This document shows, one piece after another, positions 8,885 through 16,573 of a stretch of DNA of 64,000 bases. Below the pieces are notes generated by a model. That model had not been told where the DNA came from. It did not search any database and saw only the letters and a program-made list of their open reading frames with translations. Source of the stretch: Candidatus Krumholzibacteriota bacterium (GTDB taxonomy: Bacteria > Krumholzibacteriota > Krumholzibacteriia > JAJRXK01); the NCBI GenBank assembly GCA_029262065.1, contig JAJDAC010000017.1:1-64000 (forward strand), in the 5' to 3' direction. Position 1 is the stretch's first letter; every line of letters begins with the position of its first letter. Position numbers and translations under genes: made by a program.

Positions 8885-10194
8885 TCCCAACCAGCAAGGT
8901 CGATGCGACCCTGGATCGTCTGGCCGCGGCCTACGCCGATCACCATCCGGCCCTGGTCGCGCGTGTTGTCGAGAGCGCAAGCCTCGACGAGGCGAGCGAG
9001 TTCCTGGCCTCGGCCAGTAGGTCACGGGCCATCGAAATCCTGCGCCGGCTCACGCCGACGACGGCCAGCGGAGCTCTGACCCAGATGGATGTGCCGAAGG
9101 CCGGCCGTCTTCTCTCGAAGCTCGACCTGCATCGAGCCGCGGCAATCCTGGCCGGCATGGATGACAAGCCACAGCAGGAGTGTATCGAGCAGCTCGATCC
9201 CGAGCTGGCGCAGGAACTACGGGCGCTCATGGCGTTTCCCGCCGGCACCGCCGGCAGCCTCATGGATCCGCGCGTGACGACCTTTCGCCCCGATGCTCTC
9301 GTTCGTGACGTGATCCCTCGTCTGCGCGAGATTCGGCGTCGTCGACTGCAGGACGTGTTCCTGGTCGACGAGGACGATCACCTGGTTGGGTCGGTGGGTC
9401 TGGCCGATGTCATTCTCGCGGCCCCCGATGACCGACTCGACGAGATTGCCGATCTAGAACCTCCCCGAGTCACAGCGTTCGCGCCGCGCGAGGAAATCAT
9501 GGAGACCCTCGAGAACCGGCGGGTGCGCAGTCTTCCCGTCGTGGACTTCGAAGGTCGGATTCTGGGCGTGCTGCGACAGAACGAGCTGATCCAGGCCGCA
9601 CGACAGGCAACCTCCACCAATCTGGTAACCATGGTTGGCGCGGGCCGCGACGAGCGAGCCCTCTCTCCTGCCTTGTTCGCGGTCCGCAAGCGGCTTCCCT
9701 GGCTCGAAATCAATCTGGTTACGGCCTTCCTCGCCGCGGCCGTCGTGGGCCTTTTCGAGGACATCATCGCGCGCAATACGGCGCTGGCAATCCTGCTTCC
9801 GGTGGTGGCTGGCCAGTCGGGGAACACAGGAGCTCAAGCTCTGGCCGTCACCATGCGAGGATTGGCGCTGCGCGAGGTCCGACTCCACCAATGGATTCGA
9901 ATCTCGTTGAAGGAACTTACGGTCGGGGCAGTGAACGGGGTCGCGGTCGCGATCACGACCGGCGTTGCCGTCTTCTTGTGGAGTCGTTCGTGGGGCCTGG
10001 CTCTCGTCATTGCTTCGTCCATGATCGTATCCATGACCGCGGCGGGACTGTCAGGGGCCGTGATTCCCATGTTGCTTACGCGGCTAGGGCAGGACCCGGC
10101 CCAATCTTCTTCGATCGTGCTCACCACGGTGACCGATGTGGTTGGGTTTTTCAGCTTCCTGGGCATTGCAACCCTGCTGTCGAGGTTTCTCTGA
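8881..10194 (+). CDS. mgtE: Magnesium transporter MgtE
   Basis: 437 residues from the ATG at 8881 (ATGA overlap with the preceding gene). Domain order is the usual one. An MgtE_N helical domain (~10-130) comes first, then a CBS pair (~120-260, beginning FPAGTAGSLMDPRVTTFRPD). A plug helix and a five-helix membrane domain from ~270 follow (LPWLEINLVTAFLAAAVVGL; VVAGQSGNTGAQALAVTMRG; LTTVTDVVGFFSFLGIATLL). The family-typical GNTGAQ and TTVTDVVGFF motifs line the ion path. Imports Mg2+ (possibly Co2+) through the inner membrane. Length is near the family average (~450). The upstream gene duplicates its soluble half. Confidence 0.93.
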   Translation: MIPTSKVDATLDRLAAAYADHHPALVARVVESASLDEASEFLASASRSRAIEILRRLTPTTASGALTQMDVPKAGRLLSKLDLHRAAAILAGMDDKPQQECIEQLDPELAQELRALMAFPAGTAGSLMDPRVTTFRPDALVRDVIPRLREIRRRRLQDVFLVDEDDHLVGSVGLADVILAAPDDRLDEIADLEPPRVTAFAPREEIMETLENRRVRSLPVVDFEGRILGVLRQNELIQAARQATSTNLVTMVGAGRDERALSPALFAVRKRLPWLEINLVTAFLAAAVVGLFEDIIARNTALAILLPVVAGQSGNTGAQALAVTMRGLALREVRLHQWIRISLKELTVGAVNGVAVAITTGVAVFLWSRSWGLALVIASSMIVSMTAAGLSGAVIPMLLTRLGQDPAQSSSIVLTTVTDVVGFFSFLGIATLLSRFL

Positions 10195-10292
10195 TCGACG
10201 GCGGTGGGTCTGACCGCACATCGTCCGCCCCTCGGACGCTTCACACCGCGCGCGACCTCCGCGACGCAAGTTGCGCCTCGTCTCTCCCCGTG

Positions 10293-10380
10293 CAGGCCAA
10301 CATTCCACCCCACATTGCGGACACAGCAGCGGGTCGACCTCGAAGATCTTCCGCAGCAATCGCTGCGTGGCTTCGTGCGC
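10293..10380 (-). pseudogene. Fragment resembling the zinc-finger end of an IS91-type transposase
   Basis: About 29 codons on the minus strand read HEATQRLLRKIFEVDPLLCP then QCG. This pattern (F-x-V/L-D-x-L-x-C-P-x-C-G) is common near the C-terminus of IS91/ISCR-like transposases. The similarity then fades into low-complexity arginine-rich codons. No other part of such an element is near. The 3' side abuts the mgtE stop and the 5' side a hairpin at 10408-10438. Confidence 0.4.
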
Positions 10381-10407
10381 ACAGAGGGGCAGGATCGAGA
10401 GCAGAGC

Positions 10408-10438
10408 GAGACCCCACCGGCATCTCCGGCGGGGTCTC
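10408..10438. terminator. Probable bidirectional transcription terminator
   Basis: GAGACCCCACCGG and CCGGCGGGGTCTC pair over 13 bases with one A/G mismatch and a 5-base loop. It lies between the convergent mgtE and the cysteine-rich lipoprotein gene. No long T-run is visible, so intrinsic termination would rest on the very stable stem. Confidence 0.5.
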
Positions 10439-10464
10439 CATCCCGTTTCAGTAATACGCCGCCA

Positions 10465-11013
10465 TCACGGGCACTCCAAGCAGCCGGCACGGAGCACGGG
10501 CAGGCTACCCGAGGCGCCGTTGAAGTTCACCTCGCCGTCGCACTCATACTTTCCCGTGGCCTGATTGTAGCTGCAGTCCTGTGCGGGGTTGCTCATTACC
10601 GCGCCCGCGAGATCATAGTTGGAATAGAACGGGTCGCATCGCTCGGCGGGGTCGGTGTCGGGGCAGACCGCGCACGTGAACTGGTCGTATACGTCCTTCT
10701 TGAGCGCGTCGAGGGCAGCCATGTCCATGGCGTGGAGCAGGGTGCTTCCGCTGCCGCTGCCCGTGCCCGTGGCCGCGTCGGGCGTGTACTCGCTGGTGGT
10801 CTCGTTGCACAGACGGTACTCCTCGAGAGTGGGCTCGATGACCGCCGCGCCGTCGCCGCGATAGGACTGGACCTCCTTGGCCAACGAAGCGCTCTCGACG
10901 TTCGATGGGCTCGACGATACGAGCGAGGCCTCTTCGTCTCCACAGCCCACGATGCCGAATGTCGCCGTCACCAGAATCAAGGTGATGAACGGTCGTTGAT
11001 TCCATACCTGCAT
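10465..11013 (-). CDS. Cysteine-rich lipoprotein, member A of a tandem family
   Basis: 182 residues from the ATG at 11013 (GGAGATAGCA ribosome site). The signal peptide ends in a lipobox (GIVGC), so the mature protein should be lipid-anchored. The mature part has eight cysteines in a pattern shared with the two next genes: YRLC, then TSEYT, a Gly/Ser-rich stretch, QFTCAVC, RCD, QDC, YECDGEV-F, and a closing AGCLEC. I recognise no known family. Even cysteine number and conserved spacing suggest four disulfides or a metal site outside the cytoplasm. No catalytic motif is visible. Transcribed last of the three. Confidence 0.72.
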   Translation of the reverse strand: MQVWNQRPFITLILVTATFGIVGCGDEEASLVSSSPSNVESASLAKEVQSYRGDGAAVIEPTLEEYRLCNETTSEYTPDAATGTGSGSGSTLLHAMDMAALDALKKDVYDQFTCAVCPDTDPAERCDPFYSNYDLAGAVMSNPAQDCSYNQATGKYECDGEVNFNGASGSLPVLRAGCLECP

Positions 11014-11056
11014 TGCTATCTCCTTCACTACTTGTCTGGGGAGTCGAAATGGGGGA

Positions 11057-11584
11057 TTACTCGTCGCAGTCTTCGCAGCCGGCATCGGCCGTGGGGGTGG
11101 GTGCGCCGGGTACCTGGAAGGTCACTTCGCCGTCGCAGCCCCACAGGCCCGTGACAGGATCCTTCGAGCAGTCATTCACCGGATCGGTGACCACTGCCCC
11201 GGCGGAGTCGGCGCCGCCGTCGATCTTGTCGCAGGGATCTTCTTCTCCCTCGCAGGTCTTGCAACTGAACTGATCCTTGGCCGCCTTGTACAGCGCGTCC
11301 CAGCAGGCGTTCTGCATTGCTTCATTGATGGTCGGGTGGCCGCTGCTCTCACCTTCACCGGTCGTCGATTCCGGTGTGTACGTGCTCGTGGTTCCGTCGC
11401 AGTTTCGGTACTCGTCGAGCGGTTTTGGTTCGGCGACAACGGCTTCGCCGAGGGACTCGCGAGCGTGGGCTTGCGGTGTGGTTGCGGTGGTCATGAGATG
11501 GACGGAAACGGCAGCGGCCATCACCACCAGAATGTAGAACACCGAATCCCGGTGGGCGCGCATTGCATCTGTCATTGAACGCAT
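11057..11584 (-). CDS. Cysteine-rich exported protein, member B of the tandem family
   Basis: 175 residues from the ATG at 11584 (AGGAG, seven bases upstream). It has an N-terminal hydrophobic segment (VFYILVVMAAAVSVHLM) and a possible signal peptidase I site (PQAHA), but no lipobox, unlike its two neighbours. The mature part repeats the family pattern: EYRNCDGTTSTYT, a Gly/Glu/Ser stretch, ALYKAAKDQFSCKTCEG, PCD, NDC, LWGCDGEVTF and AGCEDC. A ninth cysteine (NACWDAL) is extra. Function unknown. It sits 43 bases before member A and the same distance after member C, so the three look like one transcription unit. Confidence 0.7.
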   Translation of the reverse strand: MRSMTDAMRAHRDSVFYILVVMAAAVSVHLMTTATTPQAHARESLGEAVVAEPKPLDEYRNCDGTTSTYTPESTTGEGESSGHPTINEAMQNACWDALYKAAKDQFSCKTCEGEEDPCDKIDGGADSAGAVVTDPVNDCSKDPVTGLWGCDGEVTFQVPGAPTPTADAGCEDCDE

Positions 11585-11626
11585 GGAAGTTCTCCTAGAA
11601 TGGGTATTGGAGGCGTTGGGGAGGGC

Positions 11627-12193
11627 CTACTGGCCGAGGACCTGAACCTCAGCCTTCGTCTTGTCGTCGTTGTCGCAGAGGTCGCAGCCGGCCTGAGCGG
11701 CCGACTGGCGCCCGGGAGTGCTGTCGAAGTTCACCCAGTCGAAGCAGTACCAGGTGCCGTCGATGAGTTCGCAGTTCTCGTCTTCATCTTCAAGCTCGGC
11801 CCCACCCATCGCGATGGTGCCCCACTTGCGATCGCACGGTTCGGGGAACTCGCCCGGGCAATCGTCGCACTCGAACTGTCCCGATATGTCTTCCTTGATT
11901 GCGTTCTCGATGGTGTCGGTGATTGCGTCTTGCTTGGATCCTCCTTGACCCTCAGCGACGGCACGGTCGGCATCCACCGTGTAGACCGACATCGTGCCGT
12001 CGCAGTCCCGATACTGTGTGGGGAAGGCTTGCGAAGGAACGGCGAGGTCGGTCTTCGACGTGGCGTCGGGAGCAGTGAGCTCCGGACTCTGGTCATTGCA
12101 GCCGCCGAGTGCCATGGGGAGTAGGCTGGTGGCGATCACGCTCAGGACTACGCGACGCCATCCGGCGTGGCGCAGGCGAAACACTGAATTCAT
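11627..12193 (-). CDS. Cysteine-rich lipoprotein, member C of the tandem family
   Basis: 188 residues. The signal peptide (RRVVLSVIATSLLPMALGG) ends in a lipobox LGGC. The family core follows: QYRDCDGTMSVYT, a helix-like DAITDTIENAIKEDI, GQFECDDCPG, PCD, ENCELIDGTWYCFDWVNF and AGCDLC. It ends in an acidic/basic tail (DNDDKTKAEVQVLGQ) absent from the other two. First gene of the trio, reading away from the divergent lipoprotein gene at 12364. The shared promoter region holds a 7-bp inverted repeat. No known family recognised. Confidence 0.72.
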   Translation of the reverse strand: MNSVFRLRHAGWRRVVLSVIATSLLPMALGGCNDQSPELTAPDATSKTDLAVPSQAFPTQYRDCDGTMSVYTVDADRAVAEGQGGSKQDAITDTIENAIKEDISGQFECDDCPGEFPEPCDRKWGTIAMGGAELEDEDENCELIDGTWYCFDWVNFDSTPGRQSAAQAGCDLCDNDDKTKAEVQVLGQ

Positions 12194-12270
12194 TTGAAAG
12201 TGCCTTTTTGTAGGAGAGCACGCGCGGTGACTCCGCGCGCTTCGGATATACGGGCGCGCAGTAGGCCGAT

Positions 12271-12297
12271 TGATACATGAAAAACGTGGGTGTATCA
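12271..12297. promoter_or_regulatory. Inverted repeat TGATACA-N13-TGTATCA between divergent lipoprotein genes
   Basis: A perfect 7-bp inverted repeat with 13-base spacing sits in the 170-base region between the cysteine-rich trio (minus) and the lipoprotein gene at 12364 (plus). Two half-sites about two helical turns apart fit an operator for a dimeric regulator. No regulator gene is adjacent, so this is a candidate only. Confidence 0.35.
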
Positions 12298-12363
12298 GGT
12301 ACGCGAGTTCCGCCCCTTCTTGGTCACATGCAGTATTGTTTCCCGGACAAAAAGGAGATATTC

Positions 12364-13455
12364 ATGTCCATACAATCGATACGTGCGGTGATCGTGGTCG
12401 TCACGATGGTGGGTTTGGCCGTGGGCATTGGCTGTGAGCGGGGCTCGGATACGCCCACGGCTGCCCATGCGCCGAGCAAGAACATCGAGCAGCCGGCACC
12501 GGTCCTGGATGACCCGTTCTTCGAGGATGTCTGGGAGACCGTGTACGTCACGCCGTTCTCCGTGGTGACAGGGAACGTGAGTTGGACGTTCGTAAGCCAG
12601 GAAGTGGCCGCGCCGGGAACCTACACCGGCGTAAACAACTCAGGGGAACCGTTCACGTTGGACGTCCAGGATGTGGACTACTACGACGCGGCAACCCTGA
12701 GTTCATGGGATCCGCCCAACGCTGCCGTGTACTCGGCCCACAACGTGGCCGTAGCCGTGGTGTACGGGACGTACTCGGGGCCGGCGGGATCGTTGGTTCT
12801 GCGCGGATGTGTGCGCTCGCATGACTACGATGGAGTCCGCTATCACTACTACTTTCCGTTCGCATACGACGGGCAGAACACCTTGGTGGGTAGTTTGTCG
12901 TCGGCCAAGAGGGTCGGAGGTGTTGAGCTCCTTGAAAAACGAGCGGAGACCTCCGAATGCACCGGCAGCTGGATGAACTGCGACGAGAACTCCGAGCGAC
13001 CCTCGAAGCCAAGCTTCGAATGTCCTCGGGGCAAGACCATGGACAGCGGCTGCGAAGAGGACTGCGACGAGGAGTTCGAGGGAGACATCGACCGGGCGAT
13101 CGAAGACGGTTGCAAACGACTGTGCCAGGCTGCTGAAGCCCTCGACACGGCACTCGACGGTTGCGACCTGGGCGGAGGTCTCGGGGCGGGCGCGGCGATC
13201 GTCGGAACGTTCGCGGTGTCCAATCCCATAGGACTGGTGGCGCTAGTCGTTGGTGACCTTGCGTTGGCCGGCGGATACAGACTCTGCGTCGACGGTGCGT
13301 GGGATGCCTACAACACCAGCGTCGGTCAAGCGCAGACCGCGTACCAGGAAGACGTCGACCAGGCGAACAGCGACTACGAGAGTTGCGCCAGCGACTGTTG
13401 CGTGGACGAATTGATTCCGGTGGAAGAAATCTACGAGATCATTGGTGAAGGCTGA
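12364..13455 (+). CDS. Putative lipoprotein with cysteine-rich C-terminal region, unknown function
   Basis: 363 residues from the ATG at 12364, which follows a good ribosome site (AAAGGAGATATTC). The in-frame upstream codons from 12277 are not needed. The signal peptide ends VGIGC (lipobox), then a Thr/Ala/Pro linker. Residues ~55-190 look like a beta-rich domain with many Tyr and Val. Residues ~200-285 are cysteine-rich and acidic (SECTGSWMNC, DSGCEEDCDEEFEGD, DGCKRLCQAAEAL). A glycine-rich hydrophobic stretch (AAIVGTFAVSNPIGLVALVV) could be a membrane hairpin. A helical tail with CASDCC ends it. I recognise no family. Divergent from the cysteine-rich trio, with which it may share function. 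Confidence 0.68.
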   Translation: MSIQSIRAVIVVVTMVGLAVGIGCERGSDTPTAAHAPSKNIEQPAPVLDDPFFEDVWETVYVTPFSVVTGNVSWTFVSQEVAAPGTYTGVNNSGEPFTLDVQDVDYYDAATLSSWDPPNAAVYSAHNVAVAVVYGTYSGPAGSLVLRGCVRSHDYDGVRYHYYFPFAYDGQNTLVGSLSSAKRVGGVELLEKRAETSECTGSWMNCDENSERPSKPSFECPRGKTMDSGCEEDCDEEFEGDIDRAIEDGCKRLCQAAEALDTALDGCDLGGGLGAGAAIVGTFAVSNPIGLVALVVGDLALAGGYRLCVDGAWDAYNTSVGQAQTAYQEDVDQANSDYESCASDCCVDELIPVEEIYEIIGEG

Positions 13456-13469
13456 GTCGGTCTCGAAAC

Positions 13470-13500
13470 CCGGGCGGGGGCTCCAAGGCGGGCCCCCGCC
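13470..13500 (+). terminator. GC-rich hairpin after the lipoprotein gene
   Basis: GGGCGGGGGC and GCCCCCGCCC are perfect 10-bp inverted repeats with a 10-base loop, starting about 15 bases after the stop at 13455. It lacks a T-run but is well placed to end transcription of the upstream gene. Confidence 0.5.
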
Positions 13501-13754
13501 CCAACAGCGGGGAAGCCGGGCCGATCCAACCAGGCGCTGGTCTGCACGACGAGCGGACGAAGGAATACACGAACCAGTCCAGCGATGGAACCATGCGGCC
13601 CGCCGTGTCGAGTCTTGCGACGGTGGAATCGGCGTGCTGCAGCAGGTTGGAGAGGGCACCACCGAACTGGAGCTTGGGGCGGGTTGGGGAAAGGGCATGC
13701 GGCACGAACGCGTCGACGGTCTCGCCCTCCTCCCTCCCCCAAAGAGCGCCTTGT

Positions 13755-14060
13755 CAGAAAATGGCCCGGAAGAGAAGCCGGCCGGTTCATTTCGGCTCTC
13801 TGCTCCGTATCCCAATCCGGCCAATCCGTCAGCTTCCATCTCGTTCTCGACCCGGCGAAGCGGTCCCGTTACTCTTGCCATCTACAACCTTCAGGGTCGT
13901 AGAGTTCGTGGTCTCGTGAACTCGCCCCTAGGGGCTGGAGCACACACGGGTTTGGCAAGGGATCGACGACTACGGAGCCCCTGTAGCGAGCGGAACGTAC
14001 GTGGTGGTACTTAGGACTCTCGAAGGGGAACACTCCCAGAGGCTAACTCTCCTAAAATGA
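13755..14060 (+). pseudogene. FlgD-like C-terminal domain remnant with a frameshift
   Basis: The first part reads FRLSAPYPNPANPSASISFS then VTLAIYNLQGRRVRGLVNSP, the start of a FlgD-like Ig domain. After the GGG at 13948-13950 the domain continues one frame over (VWQGIDDYGAPVASGTYVVV, ending RLTLLK and TGA at 14058-14060). One extra G would explain the shift. Upstream (13456-13754) I see no protein-like sequence, so the main body of the gene is missing. Either a decayed secreted-protein gene, or a sequencing error in a domain whose gene was already truncated. The final TGA overlaps the next ATG by three bases. Confidence 0.68.
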
Positions 14061-15211
14061 AACTCATGCATCATGCGGCCGCGGGAGTGCTATTCGCTCT
14101 CGCGGCAGCGACATCAGCTAAGGCAGATACCATCGTTGTCGCGAAAGACGGAAGCGGCGACTTTTTGGTACTTCAGGACGGCATTGAGAGCGCAGCGCCA
14201 GGAGACACGGTACTTGTTCGGCCGGGGCGGTATGACGATACGCTTACCTTTAGCCTGCCGGGGTGGACCGACACCGTTCACGCCGGTGTTGAGGTAGACG
14301 ATCTCACAATTCGAGGCGAAGACCGAGATTCAGTCATCATAGGCCCCACGGTGCCCAACTTCACGGGCTTTGGGCCAAAAGGCATAGTCACCCAGGTTGG
14401 AATCAGCTCGCTCCGAGTCGAGAATCTCACCATCGAAAACGTGCGTGAGGCCCTCTACATCGCTGAGTACACGACAGTAGAAGGTTGCACTCTTCGAGAC
14501 TGCTACATAGGCCTGATCGGATTTTCCTCGTCAAGTCTGCTTCTTAGGGACTCAGTCATTCGCAATTGTGTGGTGGGAGCGACCACTGGCCCTCCTTCCC
14601 GGGACCCTACTTTCAATGGCGTTACGTTTCGGGAGAACGACACAGCCATGGAGATAATCAACACGCCCGGCGCTCTTGTCTTGGACTCCCATTTTCGCGC
14701 CTGCGGTATGGGTATCATCATTCAACAGGGGTCGGCCGGAACCATGATGAGATGTACCTTTGATAGCCTGCTAACGAACAATCTTATCGCGATTGATGCT
14801 CAAATCGACGTTCAAGACTCGGACTTCGGAGGCGTGGGGGAGAATTCTGTCCTGCTTGCCGCTGCTGCGACGCTAACAGGCGTACGAAACAGGTTCCACC
14901 CCTCACCCACTCTCTTTCTCTTTAGCACGGCCGGAGCCGCAAGTCTCTCGGACAGCGAGCTGCTCTTCGGGAGTGGTTTTGCTGCTCGACTTCGCGATGG
15001 CGAATACACCAGCGATCCCCCGGTTTTAATCGACTTTCGTGGAAACTATTGGGGAGCCGGAGTCGACTCCACACAGATAGCCGCCGCGATCCTTGACGGG
15101 AACGACAATCCAGAAACGAAGGCGTTCGTACACTTTGTTCCCTTCTCCACAACGCCAATACCCACGCAAGCAATCGGCTTCAGCGACCTAAAGGCTCGCT
15201 TCGGGAACTAG
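14057..15211 (+). CDS. Exported right-handed parallel beta-helix protein
   Basis: 384 residues with a cleavable signal peptide (residues 1-23, ending TSAKA). The mature start IVVAKDGSGDFLVLQDGIES then AAPGDTVLVRPGRY is the classic opening of pectin-lyase-fold proteins. Repeated rungs follow (ISSLRVENLTIENVREALYI, TTVEGCTLRDCYIGLIGFSS, SLLLRDSVIRNCVVGATTG, ALVLDSHFRACGMGIIIQQG). The C-terminus has the NYWG signature and DGNDNPETKAFVHFVPFS. No catalytic triad of a polysaccharide lyase is evident, so it may bind rather than cleave a glycan. A second copy, reduced to its C-terminus, lies at 16574-16899 beyond the insertion sequence. Ends without a FlgD-like domain. Confidence 0.82.
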   Translation: MKLMHHAAAGVLFALAAATSAKADTIVVAKDGSGDFLVLQDGIESAAPGDTVLVRPGRYDDTLTFSLPGWTDTVHAGVEVDDLTIRGEDRDSVIIGPTVPNFTGFGPKGIVTQVGISSLRVENLTIENVREALYIAEYTTVEGCTLRDCYIGLIGFSSSSLLLRDSVIRNCVVGATTGPPSRDPTFNGVTFRENDTAMEIINTPGALVLDSHFRACGMGIIIQQGSAGTMMRCTFDSLLTNNLIAIDAQIDVQDSDFGGVGENSVLLAAAATLTGVRNRFHPSPTLFLFSTAGAASLSDSELLFGSGFAARLRDGEYTSDPPVLIDFRGNYWGAGVDSTQIAAAILDGNDNPETKAFVHFVPFSTTPIPTQAIGFSDLKARFGN

Positions 15212-15405
15212 CCCCAACTCGTCGGAAATCGATGCTGCATCGAGCCCACAGACGAGTCGTTCAATGGTCTTACTGAGAGCCTCGGTTCCCCGCTGTCTCT
15301 CCGCCAAGGATTGCGGTATCCTCGATGATCGTGCATGGGGCTCCCAGTACCTCCCCGGAATTCGAAGGCCAGTTCCGTAAGCGGTCAGGGAACGGAGTCA
15401 GCAAT
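15212..15405. other. Unassigned flank between the beta-helix gene and the insertion sequence
   Basis: Short open frames exist on both strands here, but none carries a motif I recognise. In particular the plus strand does not show an N-terminal or middle part of the beta-helix paralogue whose end lies beyond the insertion sequence. A minus-strand frame reading EALSKTIERLVCGLDAASIS is protein-like but too short to assign. Confidence 0.5.
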
Positions 15406-16573
15406 CGCGTAGTGTCCGAAAACTCGAACGACACATTCACGCGGCCCTCCGGTGATAATAGCTCAGCATTCCGCCAAGTCGTCGTCGAGCAGTCACGCGG
15501 CCATAACTCTGAGGTTCCGCCCCACTGACGAGCCGATTGCCGATACCCTGATGGCTCCGCTCGTCGTGGTAGTGCTCGACGTACTCCCTGATCGCTTTCT
15601 CGAGCGACCCCTGCCCGACGAAGATCATCTGGTCGAGACACTCCGACTTGATGGACCTGATGACTCGCTCGGCATGGGCATTCATGTTCGGGGCCTGGTA
15701 GGCCGTCAGCAGAATCTCTATCCCAACATCTTCGAGTATCGACCTGAAGGGCGGCGAGAAGATCGAGTCGCGATCGATGATGAGGAAGCTCTTCCCATTG
15801 AGGAATCCATCCTCGTAGTCCGTCAGGTTTCGCGCGATCTGTTCCATCCAGGCCGAGACCGGATTCGTCGTGGTGCCAGCGATATGGACGCGGCGTGTGG
15901 CGATATCGATCACTACGAGAGTGTAGTGAGTCACCAACCCGCGAGCTGTCCACACTTCGGTGGTGAAGAAATCTGCAGCCGCGATCAGGTGGGCATGGGA
16001 TCGAACGAATGTCGTCCTGCTCATAGGCCGATCGGGTGAGGGCTTGATCCCATGCTCCTTCAATGTCTTGGCGATTGTGCTGCGAGCCACGCGGTGGTCC
16101 AAGTGCTTCAACGCACCCTGGATGCGAGCGTATCCCCAGCTCGGGTTGTCTTCGGCCATTTCCACGATCAGGCGTCGGATTTCCTTCATAACACCAGGTC
16201 GCCCAATACTCTTTCGTGGATATGTCCACTTCGCGGCGATGAGTCGGCGATGCCAGACCAGGATCGTGTCTGGCGTGACAATCGTGGCGATCCTCTTCAG
16301 AATCCTACGGCCTAGCGGTCGCCCTTTGGCCGCGAGTCGCCGACGCTGATCATCCGTCAGGCGCATTCGGTGGCCGCTGGACTCAATCTGCTCTTTCAAG
16401 ACGCGGTTCTCTTCGACCAGGTAGTCGATCACACAGGTTTGCTGGCGACCAACCCAGCCCGCGAACGTCGCCAAAAGTAGCTGCAATTGGATTGTGGGGC
16501 TCATCAGGGGAGTCTATCAGAGCACCCGTAAGTCTAGCAGTTTCAGTTCGTTCGAGTTTTCGGACACTACGCG
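15406..16573 (-). mobile_element. Insertion sequence with 26-bp perfect terminal inverted repeats
   Basis: The two ends (15406-15431 and 16548-16573) are perfect 26-bp inverted copies starting cgcgtagtgtccgaaaactc. The 1.17-kb element carries one transposase gene on the minus strand that nearly fills it. Size, end sequence and a single DDE/rve transposase fit the IS481/IS3-like group. No clear target-site duplication is seen at the outer edges (..gcaat / ..caagg), suggesting later rearrangement. A solo copy of the end lies at 6731. Confidence 0.88.
15437..16504 (-). CDS. DDE transposase with integrase (rve) core
   Basis: 355 residues. The N-terminal third has helix-turn-helix character (RMRLTDDQRRRLAAKGRPLG; NPSWGYARIQGALKHLDHRV, a typical HTH_21-like stretch). 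The catalytic core has the three acidic residues in context: D in AADFFTTEVWT, D in IDRDSIFSPPFR and E in NAHAERVIRSIKSECLD. The tail HYHDERSHQGIGN is typical of integrase-core transposases. Open and full length, so the element may still be mobile. It catalyses cut and transfer of its own ends. Confidence 0.92.
   Translation of the reverse strand: MSPTIQLQLLLATFAGWVGRQQTCVIDYLVEENRVLKEQIESSGHRMRLTDDQRRRLAAKGRPLGRRILKRIATIVTPDTILVWHRRLIAAKWTYPRKSIGRPGVMKEIRRLIVEMAEDNPSWGYARIQGALKHLDHRVARSTIAKTLKEHGIKPSPDRPMSRTTFVRSHAHLIAAADFFTTEVWTARGLVTHYTLVVIDIATRRVHIAGTTTNPVSAWMEQIARNLTDYEDGFLNGKSFLIIDRDSIFSPPFRSILEDVGIEILLTAYQAPNMNAHAERVIRSIKSECLDQMIFVGQGSLEKAIREYVEHYHDERSHQGIGNRLVSGAEPQSYGRVTARRRLGGMLSYYHRRAA

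Noticed and set aside
13442-13754. N-terminal part of the frame leading into the FlgD-like fragment
   Set aside because: Arginine/proline-rich, overlaps the hairpin at 13470 and shows no fold or signal peptide. Treated as non-coding.
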